This document shows positions 1 to 11,109 of a DNA stretch of 64,000 nucleotides, in pieces. How positions within the stretch are numbered: position 1 is the first letter of the stretch; each line of letters opens with the position of its first letter. Location of the stretch: contig NW_004450398.1 in the NCBI RefSeq assembly GCF_000321225.1, forward strand, positions 3,105,115-3,169,114. The letters are read 5' to 3'. The translations under genes were made by a program, and so were the position numbers. The notes beneath the pieces are model-generated. The model had not been told where the DNA came from. It saw only the letters and a program-made list of their open reading frames with translations, and did not search any database. The stretch comes from Odobenus rosmarus divergens. Taxonomy: Eukaryota; Chordata; Mammalia; Carnivora; Odobenidae.

Positions 1-93
1 AGCCTGATGCAGGCTCAGCCTCACAACCCTGAGATCATGACCTGAGCCGAAACCAAGAGTCGGATGCTTAACCGACTGAGCCACCCAGGTACC
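1..93 (-). repeat. SINEC (CAN-SINE), truncated by window start
   Basis: The stretch reads as the reverse complement of the SINEC head, with ATCATGACCTGAGCCGAA followed by CTTAACCGACTGAGCCACCC. Its A-rich tail lies beyond the window edge. Confidence 0.93.
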
Positions 94-144
94 AAAGCTG
101 ATGTTCTTAAAGAGGACCCTGCAGCTTATGCACTAATATTCAGC

Positions 145-345
145 AGAGGGGGATATGCTAGTAAACCACCTCTCCAACCGATAGTAGAAAGCCTGAATTT
201 GTGCCATTTGCCAATCCCTACAATGTAGCCTCTCACCATGGCCGATGTGAAACCGTCCGTGGTTTAACGACTAACTCCCAAAACTCCTGACAAGGTGACA
301 ATGGGTTCTTGTAAGCTGGTGCGAGTAGATTCCAGCACATCCCAT
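145..345. repeat. Unnamed old interspersed repeat, copy A
   Basis: This stretch aligns with 3905-4105 in four ordered blocks: GCTAGTAAACCACCTCTCCAA, a GCCATTTGCCAA block, CCATGGCCGATGTGAA, and TGGGTTCTTGTAAGCTGG with TTCCAGCAC after it. Two dispersed diverged copies indicate a mobile element. A non-autonomous DNA transposon is possible, but I could not name the family. Confidence 0.55.
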
Positions 346-1451
346 GGTGGCTTCCCGTCCATTTGGGAACAATGCAGAACACCAGTAAATCAGTGAATCC
401 CACTAAACCTCGAGGTATTGAAAGCAGTGGAAGAATTAGCTGAGGCAGACACTGCTCCACCCCTAAAGTGTGACGTCTATACAGAAAGCCGTGTTTGGGC
501 TGGGATTCCACACTGAAGATTCTATGTCCAGAGAATTAGTCCAGGCTGACACTGGCCTGCAGCCTCATTCATTGCCTACAGGTTCATTTTTTGGAGAGGA
601 AAAAAAAAAAACAACCCTCCCGCCTCAGGCTGACCGTTCCTAGGAAACAACTCAAGAATAAATATTAGCAGCAAGATGGTGAGTCCGGCCAGATGCATGG
701 TTTGCAGATGGTTTCCCCTCCAGAGAGGCATCGTGGATAGGCCACCAGAGTTAGCCACTGGAGCTCTGCACCAGTGAAGGAAGCACCGGGGTTGCATCTC
801 ACGGGGCCCCGTGCAAAGCACGCAAGCCTCGTGTCATCACTATGGAAGTCCTACTCTTAGTTAACTTGATGAGCGTTAACCGTGTGCTTCTGCTGTGCCT
901 AAATGAGCAGAGGCTTCCCCTCTTCTCTGCATCCCAGCTGCCCATCCAGAAGGCCGAGACAGAGGATTTCATCATGTGCTTTCCACCAGGGTGCCTGGCA
1001 GTTTCTCTCCCACCCTGGTGAGCCCCAGTGCGCCGTCAGACTCTCAAGTGAGTGTTCAGGCTGTTTTTGCCATCTCTCAATGTTGGAGAGAAACACGTCC
1101 TGTGGGGCTATCAGGTTGCATTCTGGACACAGAGGGGGCTTCCCTGGAAAACACTCCTAGAGAACATTCTGCGTGATGCCAGACGTGGCCATTTCCCACA
1201 GAAGGTAACAGAGATGCTTCATCTTACACGATAGCCACCAATGTTTGCTTCTCGGTTCTCCCCAACAGCCCCCCCTCACTTTGCAAAAGAAAAAATCAGC
1301 CACAACTACCACATGGCTTCACTGGAGTTTAAAACTCTGGATGCAAAATGTACATACTTCTTTTTTGCTATAGATTCTGCCACCAGGTCTTCATTGGAGT
1401 CAGAGAATTCTCTAGAATGTGGTTGATGTAGGAAGTAGAAGCCACAGGGAA
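346..1451. other. Unique sequence, no gene recognised
   Basis: I recognise no gene or repeat beyond an A-run near 601. The short open frames on both strands have no family signature. Confidence 0.5.
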
Positions 1452-1630
1452 GAGGGGATAAAACATGGATTTTAGAGTCAAACAGACGTGTCTGTGTTCA
1501 ATGTCAGGCTCTGCCTTGTGCCGGCTGTGTGTCCTTGAAAAGTTATTTAAACGCTCTGTGCCTCAGTTTCCTAATCTGTACAATGGAGACAGGAATATTG
1601 ACCTCATAGGGCTCCTGTAACCAGATACGC
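1452..1630 (+). repeat. MIR SINE
   Basis: It matches the MIR order: a CAGGCTCTGCC segment, GGCTGTGTGTCCTTG, then GCCTCAGTTTCCTAATCTGT and an ATGGAGA core. Confidence 0.85.
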
Positions 1631-1875
1631 AGGGAAGGGTGGGGGTTCCTAGCCCAGCCTGAGGCAGCTGGTGAATACTCTCCTAGGGACCGAAGCAGCA
1701 CACCAAGGATTCCAGCATGAAGGCCCAGAGGCCAGCACACACACTTTCTTTTTGTTCCATCCTAATGGTTTGAGGATTTCCCTAATAATCTTTAATATCC
1801 TCTTCACCTATAACACTTTATGACCCCGCTAGGGTCTTACATATCTTCCTGATCTGTAAAAGTTGGCTTTGTTTT

Positions 1876-2441
1876 ATCAAAAGGAATGAGATCTTGCCAT
1901 TTGCAACGATGTGGATGGAACTGGAGGGTGTTATGCTGAGTGAAATAAGTCAATCAGAGAAAGACATGTATCATATGACCTCACTGATATGAGGAATTCT
2001 TAATCTCAGGAAACAAACTGAGGGTTGCTGGAGTGGTGGGGGGTGGGAGGGATGGGGTGGCTGGGTGATAGACAGTGGGGAGGGTATGTGCTATGGTGAG
2101 TGCTGTGAATTGTGCAAGACTGTTGAATCACAGATCTGTACCTCTGAACCAAATAATGCAATATATGTTAAGAAAAAAAAAAAGAAGATAGCAGGAGGGG
2201 AAGAATGAAGGGGGGTAAATCGGAGGGGGAGACGAACCATGAGAGATGATGGACTCTGAGAAATGGACTGGGGGTTCTAGAGGGGAGGGGGGTGGGGGAT
2301 GGGTTAGCCTGGTGATGGGTATTAAAGAGGGCACATTCTGCATGGAGCACTGGGTGTTATGCACAAACAATGAATCATGGAACACTACATCAAAAACTAA
2401 TGATGTATGGTGATTAACATAACGATAAAAAATTTAAAAAA
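1876..2441 (+). mobile_element. Young 5'-truncated L1 3' end with 18-bp TSD
   Basis: This is the end of ORF2 and the 3' UTR of a carnivore L1: ATGTGGATGGAACTGGAGGG, then ACTGGGTGTTATGCACAAAC and a poly-A end. The 18-bp duplication AAAAGTTGGCTTTGTTTT lies at 1858-1875 and again at 2442-2459. The intact TSD and low divergence suggest a recent target-primed insertion. It is far too short to encode active proteins. The same 3' UTR occurs inverted at 6166 onward. Confidence 0.92.
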
Positions 2442-2459
2442 AAAAGTTGGCTTTGTTTT

Positions 2460-3404
2460 TTTATTTAAATGGAATCTTCAAAAGCCAGATGCCTCTCCTG
2501 GCCCCAGATAGATGGAAATAATCAGGAAAGGCGGCGTACCCCATGACTGACAGAAAGAAGATCTGAGTCTGCTAAGAATGACCCCAAACTACCCCCATGT
2601 TGTGCTCGTGTAGAGAGGGACTTCTGAATCCACTGAAGCCTGACTGGAAATGTTCTCTGTGGAAGACATCCCATGGCTCTCCAGAGACTTGATAAGAATA
2701 TTCAGTTTCCCCCACCATTATGAGCCAGCTTTGTCTGGGTCTTTTCGAGTTTCTAAGAATCCTTGAGAGTCTACTCATTGAGGGGAAAGGGCCTGCCATG
2801 CACAAGCTTGGATCATACCTCTGCCCCACAAACGTCCATTTATTATCTTATTTCCATCTTTCCTGGTTTATAATCCACTCCTGAGAAATCTCTCCTTTGG
2901 GCCTTTGTCACAAAATGTGCCTTTGCTCTTCACACTGGGACAGAGAGTTTGGGCTGATTGTATGTCCAGATAAGGAGGGTGGCTGAGATCAAAAGTCTTT
3001 GCATGTCCACCCACCTGGCCCAATGAGTAGGCCTTGGGGAAGATTATGAGGTGAGAGAATATAGAATCTATGTATCCAGAGATGTAACATTGGAAGCCCA
3101 GATCTACAGGGCCATGAAGGCGCCATTACTAAGTCCAACCCTAAAAGACAGAGATTTCCTTCCCCCGACTCTGCACAGACTCTGGAAATCTCATCCCAGA
3201 GATATAAAAACATGAAGAGTATGTATGTATTTCAAATACATAAAATATTGTTATGCAAAGATAGGAAATCACCCGATTCGTGTTATTTAAAGAGTAGGAA
3301 CATGAATAATGAATAGAATTTACACAAGGGAAGGATGTCCGCTTGACATTAAGAACATAACAAAGTATCCAAAAGAAGATTTAGGGCTTATGCATCTAGT
3401 AACT
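2460..3404. other. Unique sequence, nothing recognised
   Basis: No repeat family, long open frame or promoter-like composition is visible. The 3' end is AT-rich. Confidence 0.5.
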
Positions 3405-3610
3405 CCTTAAAAAAATATTTGCCGAGCACCAATCATGTGTCAGACACAGTTCTAGAAGCTGGGGACATACCAGTGAGCCAAATGGGCATATTTCCCGTGG
3501 TCTCTCTTTCTTTCCTTCTTATTCATTCATCCATCAAGAGTTTCAGTGTTTACTGTTACCAAGAACTGTGCAGGGCACCAAGGCCCCAGAAAAGAGTAAA
3601 CAAGTAGATG
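3405..3610 (-). repeat. L2 3' ends, antisense (two adjoining pieces)
   Basis: The first piece has the antisense L2 end (AATATTTGCCGAGCACC, then TTCTAGAAGCTGGGGACATA). A second begins ATTCATTCATCCATCAAGAG and ends in AGAGTAAACAAGTAG. Confidence 0.7.
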
Positions 3611-3639
3611 GAGGATGGCCAAGCATGGGAAGTGTGGAA

Positions 3640-3862
3640 AATAGCTAACACAGAGTGCTTTCTGTGGGCCAAGCACCATGGATTAGCTCACTCAGTCCTC
3701 ACAACAAACCCTGCTTGGTGTAGAATTATCGTCCGCATCTTACAAGTAAGGAAACTGAGGTCCAGACAGGCTAAGAAACATGCTTACGGTTACAATGCAG
3801 GGAAGGAGCAGAGCCAGACATCAAACCCACAGAGCCTGATTCAAAGTTCGTGTTCTCAAACA
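3640..3862 (-). repeat. MIR SINE, antisense
   Basis: It shows GTGGGCCAAGCACC, CCTCACAACAAACCCTG, AGGAAACTGAGGTCCAGA and a final AACCCACAGAGCCTGATTC, all in antisense MIR order. Confidence 0.85.
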
Positions 3863-3904
3863 TGACTTTGGACAATTAATGCATGTAATGGTCATAGTTA
3901 GGGG

Positions 3905-4105
3905 GAAGGGGGTGCTGGTAAACCATCTCTCCAAGAAAGAAAAAGCCCTACTTCGTGGCATTTTCCAACTCCTGTGGGGTGGATACTCCCACCGTGGCTG
4001 ATTTGAAGTTACCAGTGGTATAATAACTGAGTCACACAATTCCGGAAAATTTAATAATTGGTTCTCGTGGAATGGTACAGGCTAGGCTCCAGCATGTGCC
4101 TGAGG
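3905..4105. repeat. Unnamed old interspersed repeat, copy B
   Basis: This is the second member of the pair with 145-345: GCTGGTAAACCATCTCTCCA, GTGGCATTTTCCAACTCCT, CACCGTGGCTGATTTGAAG, and TTGGTTCTCGTGGAATGG. The family is not identified. Confidence 0.55.
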
Positions 4106-4360
4106 GTAAATAGGAAATACTAAAAGATCCAGAGGAGAAGCCCACCCAACCCAGTTCAGCTCAGTCTGTTGCAGAACTCAAGAGAAAGGAGCCATGACCT
4201 CCTTGGACTTAGGTCCCTGGAGCAACCTGTTCTCCACATTTTTTTTTTTTTGAAACCCAGTTGGATTCTTGGATTCTCCAAGATGCCCCAGTACCCTTCT
4301 AACGAATTGCTTCTTGCCCAAGATGATTTAGGTTAAATTTTGTTATTAAAAAACTAAAGA

Positions 4361-4571
4361 GGGGTGCCTGGGTGGCTTAGCCGGTTAAGCATCTGCCTTC
4401 GGCTCAGGTCATGATCTCAGGGTCCTAGGATCCAGCCTGGCATCAGGCTCCCTGCTCAGTGGGGAGTATGCTTCTGTTTCTCCCTCTACCACTGCCCCTA
4501 CTTGTGCTCTCTCTCTCTCTCCCTCTCTGTCAAATAAATAAAATCTAAAACAAAACCTCAACAACAACAGC
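4361..4571 (+). repeat. SINEC (CAN-SINE)
   Basis: A full-length copy from GGGGTGCCTGGGTGGC to TCAAATAAATAAAATC and an impure A-rich tail. An imperfect duplication (AAAACTAAAGA / AAAACCCTAAAGA) flanks it at 4349-4360 and 4572-4584. Confidence 0.95.
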
Positions 4572-4584
4572 AAAACCCTAAAGA

Positions 4585-5487
4585 ATCTTATTAACAAATG
4601 CAGAGGGACCTCTCTACTGAGAGGTAGAATCAGTAAACGTTCTTCCATGGAGTAACAGTGGTGTGTTGGTGTCAATTAAATGTGGCTTCAGTAAATAGAC
4701 ATGCTCTTCTGATAATTCAGGGACCTATACTCCCAGAGCAATGGAAATCGTCACTCCACCAAAGGGAAATCTAACAGCATGATCCTGGGCGCACTTAAAC
4801 ATGTGTTTATATACCATTAACCACTTGGCAGAAAGGCTGAGAGAACATTGTGACCACAAATAACATACACTGAAGTTGAAAAAGCTGAAAAGAGTTGAAA
4901 AGTTAGAGAGATTTCAATGGTGAAGATGAATTATCTCCAAGATTATAACAGAAGCCAATAGTAAAGTACAATTCAATTTCAAAGTGAAAAGCCATCCAAA
5001 CATTGTAGGAGTTCAGCTAGAGAGTAAAGCAATAAATAAGCATGTGTTCTGAGGTCTTCTTGAACTTCACATGTGGATCTGAACTTTTCTCTCCACTGTT
5101 TTCCAGCTTCGTGATCTTGAACAGGGTAACTTCCATCTTGGAGTTTCAGGCTCCACTTGCATAACGCGAAATAATTCAGGGTGGGTCTGAGAGATAAAGG
5201 TAGACAACGTGGATCATTTAGTGTCATGCTAGCCCATAACTAATATTCAAGTGGTGGTAGTTCGTGCTGTCAGTGTCAATGATGCCAGTGACTGCAACTC
5301 AAGTTCTGCCTCATCCAGAATGCCATTCCCTCACCAATTTTCCCAACCTTTCGGGTGGTCTTGATGGGGTCCTCGCCTCCATAGTTAAGTAGATAATTAC
5401 CTGTTTGCACAGGAGCAAGGACCGTGTTTCAGGTAGCTTCCGTGTTTCATGGGATGCTAAAAGCATAAGATTTGAAACCAAATTGCA
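4585..5487. other. Unique sequence, nothing recognised
   Basis: It is AT-rich with no assignable repeat and no credible exon. Confidence 0.45.
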
Positions 5488-5570
5488 TTTCAGAGAGGTT
5501 TAGCCATTTGCCAGAGACCACACAGCTAATAAGTGGCAGAGTCCAACAAATTCAAGAAGAGGTCTGTCCT
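5488..5570 (-). repeat. MIR SINE fragment, antisense
   Basis: Only the middle is kept: AGAGAGGTTTAGCCATTTGC and ACCACACAGCTAATAAGTGG. Confidence 0.75.
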
Positions 5571-5916
5571 CCCCATTGCCCACCTTCTATTTATCTTTCC
5601 TCCCTAGTATATTATAGGTTAATTGAGCCTAGTTTTGGGCCCCACTCTTCCTGTTGATGATGATGATAGTCTTGTGTTTTCAAATCCCATGTTGACCTAC
5701 CATAGGGACCTTTTGATGGATTATGCCTCCAATCAATGTCAGGTACACAGGGAATGGATTCTTGCCTTTCTTTGAGCCCCCACATTGTGGATTCAGCATC
5801 ACAGAATTCAACTGGAGACTCTGGTAACACCTAATCTACTTCATTTGATGTCAAGGATGATGTTGGACAGTACTTGTGGAGGTCTCCATGTAGGAAATCA
5901 GAAATTTTCTGATGTT
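5571..5916. other. Unique sequence, nothing recognised
   Basis: I see no gene or named repeat here. It ends at the SINEC insertion. Confidence 0.4.
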
Positions 5917-5951
5917 GGGGCACTTGGGTGGTTCAGTAGATTAAGTGTCTC

Positions 5952-6074
5952 TTTTTTTTTTTAATTTAAAACAAATGTTTTTAATGTAATTTTTTATTAG
6001 TTTCAGAGGTAGAATGTAGTGATTCATCAGTTGCATATAACACCCAATGCTCATTACATCAAGCACTCTCCTTA
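5952..6074 (-). mobile_element. Short L1 3' end, antisense, inside SINEC
   Basis: A poly-T start is followed by TTTTTTATTAGTTTCAGAGG and GTGATTCATCAGTTGCATA, the antisense L1 3' UTR. It interrupts the SINEC head. The SINEC motif GTGTCT / GCGTCT is repeated at the junctions. Confidence 0.85.
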
Positions 6075-6165
6075 TGCGTCTGACTCTTGATTTCAGCTCA
6101 GGTCATGATTTTGGGGTCCTGGGATCAAGCCCTGCATCAGGTTACGCACTCAGCAGGGAGTCTTC

Positions 6166-7402
6166 ATTTTTTTAAAATTTTTTTATTGTTATGTTAATCA
6201 CCATACATTACATCATTAGTTCTTGATGTAGTGTTCCATGATTCATTGTTTGTGCATAACACCCAGTGCTCCATGCAGAATGTGCCCTCTTTAATACCCA
6301 TCACCAGACTAACCCNNNNNNNNNNNNNNNNNNNNNNNNNNNNNNNNNNNNNNNNNNNNNNNNNNNNNNNNNNNNNNNNNNNNNNNNNNNNNNNNNNNNN
6401 NNNNNNNNNNNNNNNNNNNNNNNNNNNNNNNNNNNNNNNNNNNNNNNNNNNNNNNNNNNNNNNNNNNNNNNNNNNNNNNNNNNNNNNNNNNNNNNNNNNN
6501 NNNNNNNNNNNNNNNNNNNNNNNNNNNNNNNNNNNNNNNNNNNNNNNNNNNNNNNNNNNNNNNNNNNNNNNNNNNNNNNNNNNNNNNNNNNNNNNNNNNN
6601 NNNNNNNNNNNNNNNNNNNNNNNNNNNNNNNNNNNNNNNNNNNNNNNNNNNNNNNNNNNNNNNNNNNNNNNNNNNNNNNNNNNNNNNNNNNNNNNNNNNN
6701 NNNNNNNNNNNNNNNNNNNNNNNNNNNNNNNNNNNNNNNNNNNNNNNNNNNNNNNNNNNNNNNNNNNNNNNNNNNNNNNNNNNNNNNNNNNNNNNNNNNN
6801 NNNNNNNNNNNNNNNNNNNNNNNNNNNNNNNNNNNNNNNNNNNNNNNNNNNNNNNNNNNNNNNNNNNNNNNNNNNNNNNNNNNNNNNNNNNNNNNNNNNN
6901 NNNNNNNNNNNNNNNNNNNNNNNNNNNNNNNNNNNNNNNNNNNNNNNNNNNNNNNNNNNNNNNNNNNNNNNNNNNNNNNNNNNNNNNNNNNNNNNNNNNN
7001 NNNNNNNNNNNNNNNNNNNNNNNNNNNNNNNNNNNNNNNNNNNNNNNNNNNNNNNNNNNNNNNNNNNNNNNNNNNNNNNNNNNNNNNNNNNNNNNNNNNN
7101 NNNNNNNNNNNNNNNNNNNNNNNNNNNNNNNNNNNNNNNNNNNNNNNNNNNNNNNNNNNNNNNNNNNNNNNNNNNNNNNNNNNNNNNNNNNNNNNNNNNN
7201 NNNNNNNNNNNNNNNNNNNNNNNNNNNNNNNNNNNNNNNNNNNNNNNNNNNNNNNNNNNNNNNNNNNNNNNNNNNNNNNNNNNNNNNNNNGTTTTGTGGA
7301 CTGTTTCTTTTGCTGTGCAAAAGCTTTTTATCTTGATGAAATCCCAATAGTTCATTTTTGCCCTTGCTTCCCTTGCCTTTGGCAATGTTTCTAGGAAGAA
7401 GT
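6166..7402 (-). mobile_element. 5'-truncated L1, antisense, contains the assembly gap
   Basis: The left end carries the antisense L1 3' UTR (CATTGTTTGTGCATAACACC) and the right end antisense ORF2 (AAAAGCTTTTTATCTTGATG). The perfect 16-bp duplication TCAGCAGGGAGTCTTC lies at 6150-6165 and 7403-7418, inside the host SINEC. ORF2 at this point should lie about 1 kb from the L1 end, so the gap length looks roughly right. The insert is 5'-truncated and non-coding. Confidence 0.9.
6316..7290. other. Assembly gap (975 N)
   Basis: An unbroken run of N with L1 on both sides. Open frames crossing it are artefacts of translating N. Confidence 0.99.
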
Positions 7403-7719
7403 TCAGCAGGGAGTCTTCTTAAGGATTCTCTCTCTCTCTCCCTCTGCCCTTCCCCATCAACTCAAGAGTACTCTCTCTCTCTCAAAATAAATAATCTTTT
7501 TTAAAAAGAAAGAAATTTCCTAGTGTTTACATTCCAATTAATTTAGATTTATTTTCGTTACTAAAACTTCCAGGCATTTGACCTGCTCACATGATAGATG
7601 CCCATGCCCTCCAGAGTGTCTTGCAATCAGGGCCAAGGAGGTTGAAGGTGCTGTGGCTGCCCCTCTAGGGTCTGCACACTCTCAGGGCTGCTCCTATTCT
7701 TTGGCTTCATGGAGGCTCA

Positions 7720-7875
7720 CAGCCAAGAGCTCTTGATCTCAGCCACCTGGGCTCCAATCCCACTTCTGCCACCTACAAGCCATGTGAATTAGGTTAGTTA
7801 ACACCTCTGAGCCTCAGTCCCCTCATTTACATAATAAGGACAGTATTCCAAATGCACAGGTCTTTTGCAAGGAGT
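7720..7875 (+). repeat. MIR SINE
   Basis: It shows CACTTCTGCCACCTACAAGC, CATGTGAATTAGGTTAGTTA and GAGCCTCAGTCCCCTCATTT in MIR order. Confidence 0.8.
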
Positions 7876-8109
7876 AGATGAGTTGCTTGTGTAGACTGCC
7901 CAGGTCCTGGCTCCCAGGCTGTCAGTGCCCCCACAGAGCTCTCTGGTTACCAGCCAGGTTGGCCTCTTTAAGGGGAAGAGGAGCTCAGATGACCTCCACC
8001 CTGCCATTCCTCCTTCACCTCCATCACCCATCACACACCTGCAAAATGTCATGCTGCCTCTCCCAGGCCTCCCCTCTGCAGACTCAGAACCACTAGGGAA
8101 AATATACAC

Positions 8110-8292
8110 TATGAGGTCAGAGCTCTGGATTCAGACACCGTTGCCTCTGAAAGCTGACCACGCACTCTGCAAGCTGTGCAGTGCATTTCAGCATTCCCAG
8201 AACATGAAGGATAATGTGAGTGGAATAAAAAGAAGACAAAAGTGCCTATCAGTGTCTGGCATATGATGATCACACAATACCTGCTATTACTG
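8110..8292 (+). repeat. MIR SINE, diverged
   Basis: GCTCTGGATTCAGACACC at the head and GTGTCTGGCATATGATGATC at the 3' end fit MIR. The middle is poorly preserved. Confidence 0.55.
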
Positions 8293-8476
8293 TGCCCAGA
8301 TATCTTCATCCTACATGAAGGGATAGTATGCTCTTTGTGAACATCCTCTCTCTTCACCTTTGTGTCTCCCTGTCTACACGGGTCAATTACCAGTCGGTTT
8401 CTGCATATGTCTTTACCTCTCTGTCTTTTTCTTGGGATCTCTCTCACTCTGTCTCTTCTAACCATTCTCCCCCTCC

Positions 8477-8479
<3 letters not shown>

Positions 8480-8508
<29 letters not shown>

Positions 8509-8517
8509 CTGTGTGTC
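8480..8517. repeat. (TG)n microsatellite
   Basis: About 14 uninterrupted TG units followed by a short interrupted tail. Confidence 0.95.
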
Positions 8518-8564
8518 TCAGTGTCTCTAGATCTCTCAAATCCTCTCTCAACCATAATAATTAG

Positions 8565-8790
8565 AAGGATAGCCTCTGGGTCCATCTGCCTGAACTTGCA
8601 GATTGGCTCCCCACTTTAAGAACTGTGTGAACCTGGACAATTTATTTAGTCCCTCTGAGCTCATTTTCTCACTTCAAAAGTAAGGAAAATAACAATTTAC
8701 CTCTGGGGTTGTCATAAAGAATAAATGAGGTAATTGAGCTAGAACACCTAGCACGGTATCTGGCACAGAGCACTCAATAAATGTTAGTTG
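8565..8790 (+). repeat. MIR SINE
   Basis: The core is GAACTGTGTGAACCTGGACA and the 3' end ATCTGGCACAGAGCACTCAA with AATAAATGTTAGTTG. The 3' end runs directly into a CAT/CAC repeat. Confidence 0.88.
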
Positions 8791-8833
8791 TTCATCACCC
8801 TCATCACCATCACCACCATCACCATCATCATCA
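8791..8833. repeat. (CAT/CAC)n at MIR 3' tail
   Basis: An imperfect trinucleotide run of CATCAC and CACCAT units that begins at the end of the MIR at 8565-8790. Confidence 0.9.
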
Positions 8834-8914
8834 TTTATTTCTCCTATTTCCTTTGATCTCTGTATCTTTCTATTTTGGGTACATTCTCTCCCTTTCTCTT
8901 TCTCCATATTTCTG

Positions 8915-8917
<3 letters not shown>

Positions 8918-8956
<39 letters not shown>
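8918..8956. repeat. (TG)n microsatellite
   Basis: About 19 uninterrupted TG units. Confidence 0.95.
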
Positions 8957-8957
<1 letters not shown>

Positions 8958-9947
8958 TCCTCTCTCTCCCACTCTTTCTGGAGAGAGATTCACTGCAGCT
9001 CTTTCCTCAGATTTGTTTAGCCACATCAGCCTCCTGATCAGGGCTAGATCTCAGGCCACCCACAAAAAATGTTCAAGCAATCCCAGTGGTGCTGAGTGGG
9101 CATTGATGGTTTGGGAGCCCTCTCCAGGTTGCTCAGGAGATGGCCCAGGGGTTCAGCAAGGACGGGGTAAATGCTGGCACGCTCATCTCATGCCATGATA
9201 ACCACCTGCTGGGCATCCCTGCAAGACAAATGGTGCCACTGGAAAATGGAGAGATAAACAGCATACAGTACGGTGTGTGTGCTCTCAAAAGGAAGCAGAA
9301 TGTTCAATGATAATTCAACTGAACTCCCATTTTTTAACTCAAAACACAGATTTGGTTGCCAATAGAAGTCTATAAAGAATTAATTAGGGAACTTCACAAA
9401 CAGTCAAAACTCATAAGTTTATCACTGTCGAGAAGAATCATTTCTCCTGTCAGACGTGAAGTATGGCTGTCAGAAGATGGAAAGAAAGGAAAACACTCAA
9501 AGAAGCAGGACTGCTGTCTCATGTTCTTTCTTCTAACTGGGAGAAAGAAGAGCGTTAAGAACTTGGAGAATGCAGAGAGAAACCAGCAACACTCCTAGAC
9601 CCAAGCTCCATGATAGTAATGTCCGCCGTGTTAGTTGTGTTCAGTGCTGGGGCCCCAGGGCACAGCTTGGGGCTTGCCACATAGTAAGAGCCAGAAGCAT
9701 TTCTTGAGTTGACTACAGATCCAAAATGAGGCAGTTGGCAGGGATGAGACTGATGGCGCAGACCTCTGGCTTGCTTCTACTGCTCTCCACCACTTCCCAT
9801 AAGACAGGAAGTGACGCCTGGCATGGTCTCCCTGCTCTGAACATTCCTGACCCTCCTACCTGGGTATTACTGCAGCAGCCCAGTAATGACAAAGCCTGTG
9901 GCTTCAGAACTCCAACAGGCTTCACTCTGCCCTAACTCCTATCAGCC
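8957..9947. other. Unique sequence, no gene recognised
   Basis: There is no recognisable repeat or exon. An AT-rich block at 9300-9530 with AATTAATTAGGG could be regulatory, but nothing proves it. Confidence 0.4.
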
Positions 9948-10072
9948 TCAGTTTCTTCTTCATGTGTGAGAAAGAAGCTATAATCACATCTGCATCGTAG
10001 TGTTTTTATGGAGATTAAATGGGAAATCCATGTGGAGGGAGACACTAGCTACTGCTATGATTACTATGGAAG
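9948..10072 (+). repeat. MIR SINE fragment
   Basis: CAGCCTCAGTTTCTTCTTCA and TATGGAGATTAAATGGGAAA match the 3' half of MIR. Confidence 0.7.
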
Positions 10073-10081
10073 TTAGACTAT

Positions 10082-10427
10082 CTTGGTCTCTGCTGGGGTT
10101 GCAATAGCAAAACACCTCAGACTGGGCAGACATTTCTTTCTCACTGTTCTAGACGTTGGAATTCCAAAATCAAGGTGCCAGCAAAGTTGGTTTCTGGTGA
10201 GGTCTCTCTCCTTGGCTTCATTTCCCTCTATGTGCATCGCTGGTGCCCCCTCTGGGTCCAAATCTCCTCTTCTTATAAGGACACAGGTCAGCTTGGATGA
10301 AGGCCATGCTAACAGCCTCATTTTAACTTAATCACCTCTTTCGAAGCCGTATCTTCATAGACTGAAGTCCTGGGCATTAGGGTTTCAGTGTATGAATTTT
10401 GAAGGGACACAATTCAGCCTATAACTG
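10082..10427 (-). mobile_element. MLT1-type MaLR LTR, antisense
   Basis: It follows the antisense MLT1C-like order: ACCTCAGACTGGGCAG, TTCTCACTGTTCTAGA, TTCTTATAAGGACACAGGTC, CTCATTTTAACTTAATCACC, and GACACAATTCAGCCTATAAC at the end. It is an old solo LTR with no internal region visible. Confidence 0.8.
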
Positions 10428-10569
10428 AGACTTTCAGTCTATTCATATTTTGGGTTAATAGCTTAAGAGAAAACAAACGTTCACCTTCCCACTGGCCCTG
10501 AGCTTAGCTCACCCTTGTAAAATGGTTGATCTGAAAGATGTTTTTCAAAGTAGATCTGTTCACAGGCAG

Positions 10570-10690
10570 AGAGGCAGGCAGTCCAGGGATCTGGGCCCTA
10601 GTCTTGGCTCTGCCCCTAGCCGGCTGCATAAGATCTCAGCCAAGTATCTTCTCTTTTCCATATTCCTCATTTAGGACTGGTTTGTACCAC
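10570..10690 (+). repeat. MIR SINE, diverged
   Basis: CTTGGCTCTGCCCCTAGCCG and AGCCAAGTATCTTCTC sit in MIR order. The 3' half is lost. Confidence 0.6.
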
Positions 10691-10901
10691 ATGGTACCAG
10701 GATCCCATCTGCTAGGACTCTAGCTATATGGTCACTCAAGACAGCCAAAGGATCTGTGAAGATTTGTACACAAAATGCGAGTTTGTTCCCCGCACCGCTA
10801 GTGTGAGGAGCTGGTTTCTGGAGCTCTCCATGGTAGTAGGCAGGTGGTAGAGGACCCCAAAACCATCTGAGAAAAACAAGAACAAGAAGTCAGGGTATCA
10901 A

Positions 10902-11109
10902 GGGGGCGCCCAGTGGCTCAGTTGGTTGGGTGTCTGACTTGATTTCAGCTCAGGTCATAATCTCAGGGTCCTGAGATCAAGCCCCACACCAGGCTCAGCA
11001 CTCAGCACGGAGTCTGCTTCTCTCCCTCTCTCTCTCTCTCCCTCTGCCCCTCCCCTTGCTCATGCTCGCTCTCTCTAAAATAAATAAATAAAATGTTTAG
11101 GGGGAAAAA
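10902..11109 (+). repeat. SINEC (CAN-SINE)
   Basis: A complete copy ending in AAATAAATAAATAAAATG. The 16-bp duplication AAGTCAGGGTATCAAG / AAGTCAGGGTACCGAG lies at 10887-10902 and 11110-11125. Confidence 0.95.

Larger units (their letters stand above)
5917..7510 (+). repeat. SINEC split by two L1 insertions
   Basis: One SINEC is in three pieces: head 5917-5951, middle 6075-6165 and tail 7419-7510. A flanking duplication AGAAATTTTCT / AGAAATTTCCT (5900-5910, 7511-7521) brackets all three, so the pieces belong to one older insertion later broken by L1 twice. Confidence 0.9.

Noticed and set aside
6231..7394. Open frames of about 350-390 codons across 6231-7394
   Set aside because: They exist only because the N run is translated as open. 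The visible ends are L1 3' UTR and ORF2.
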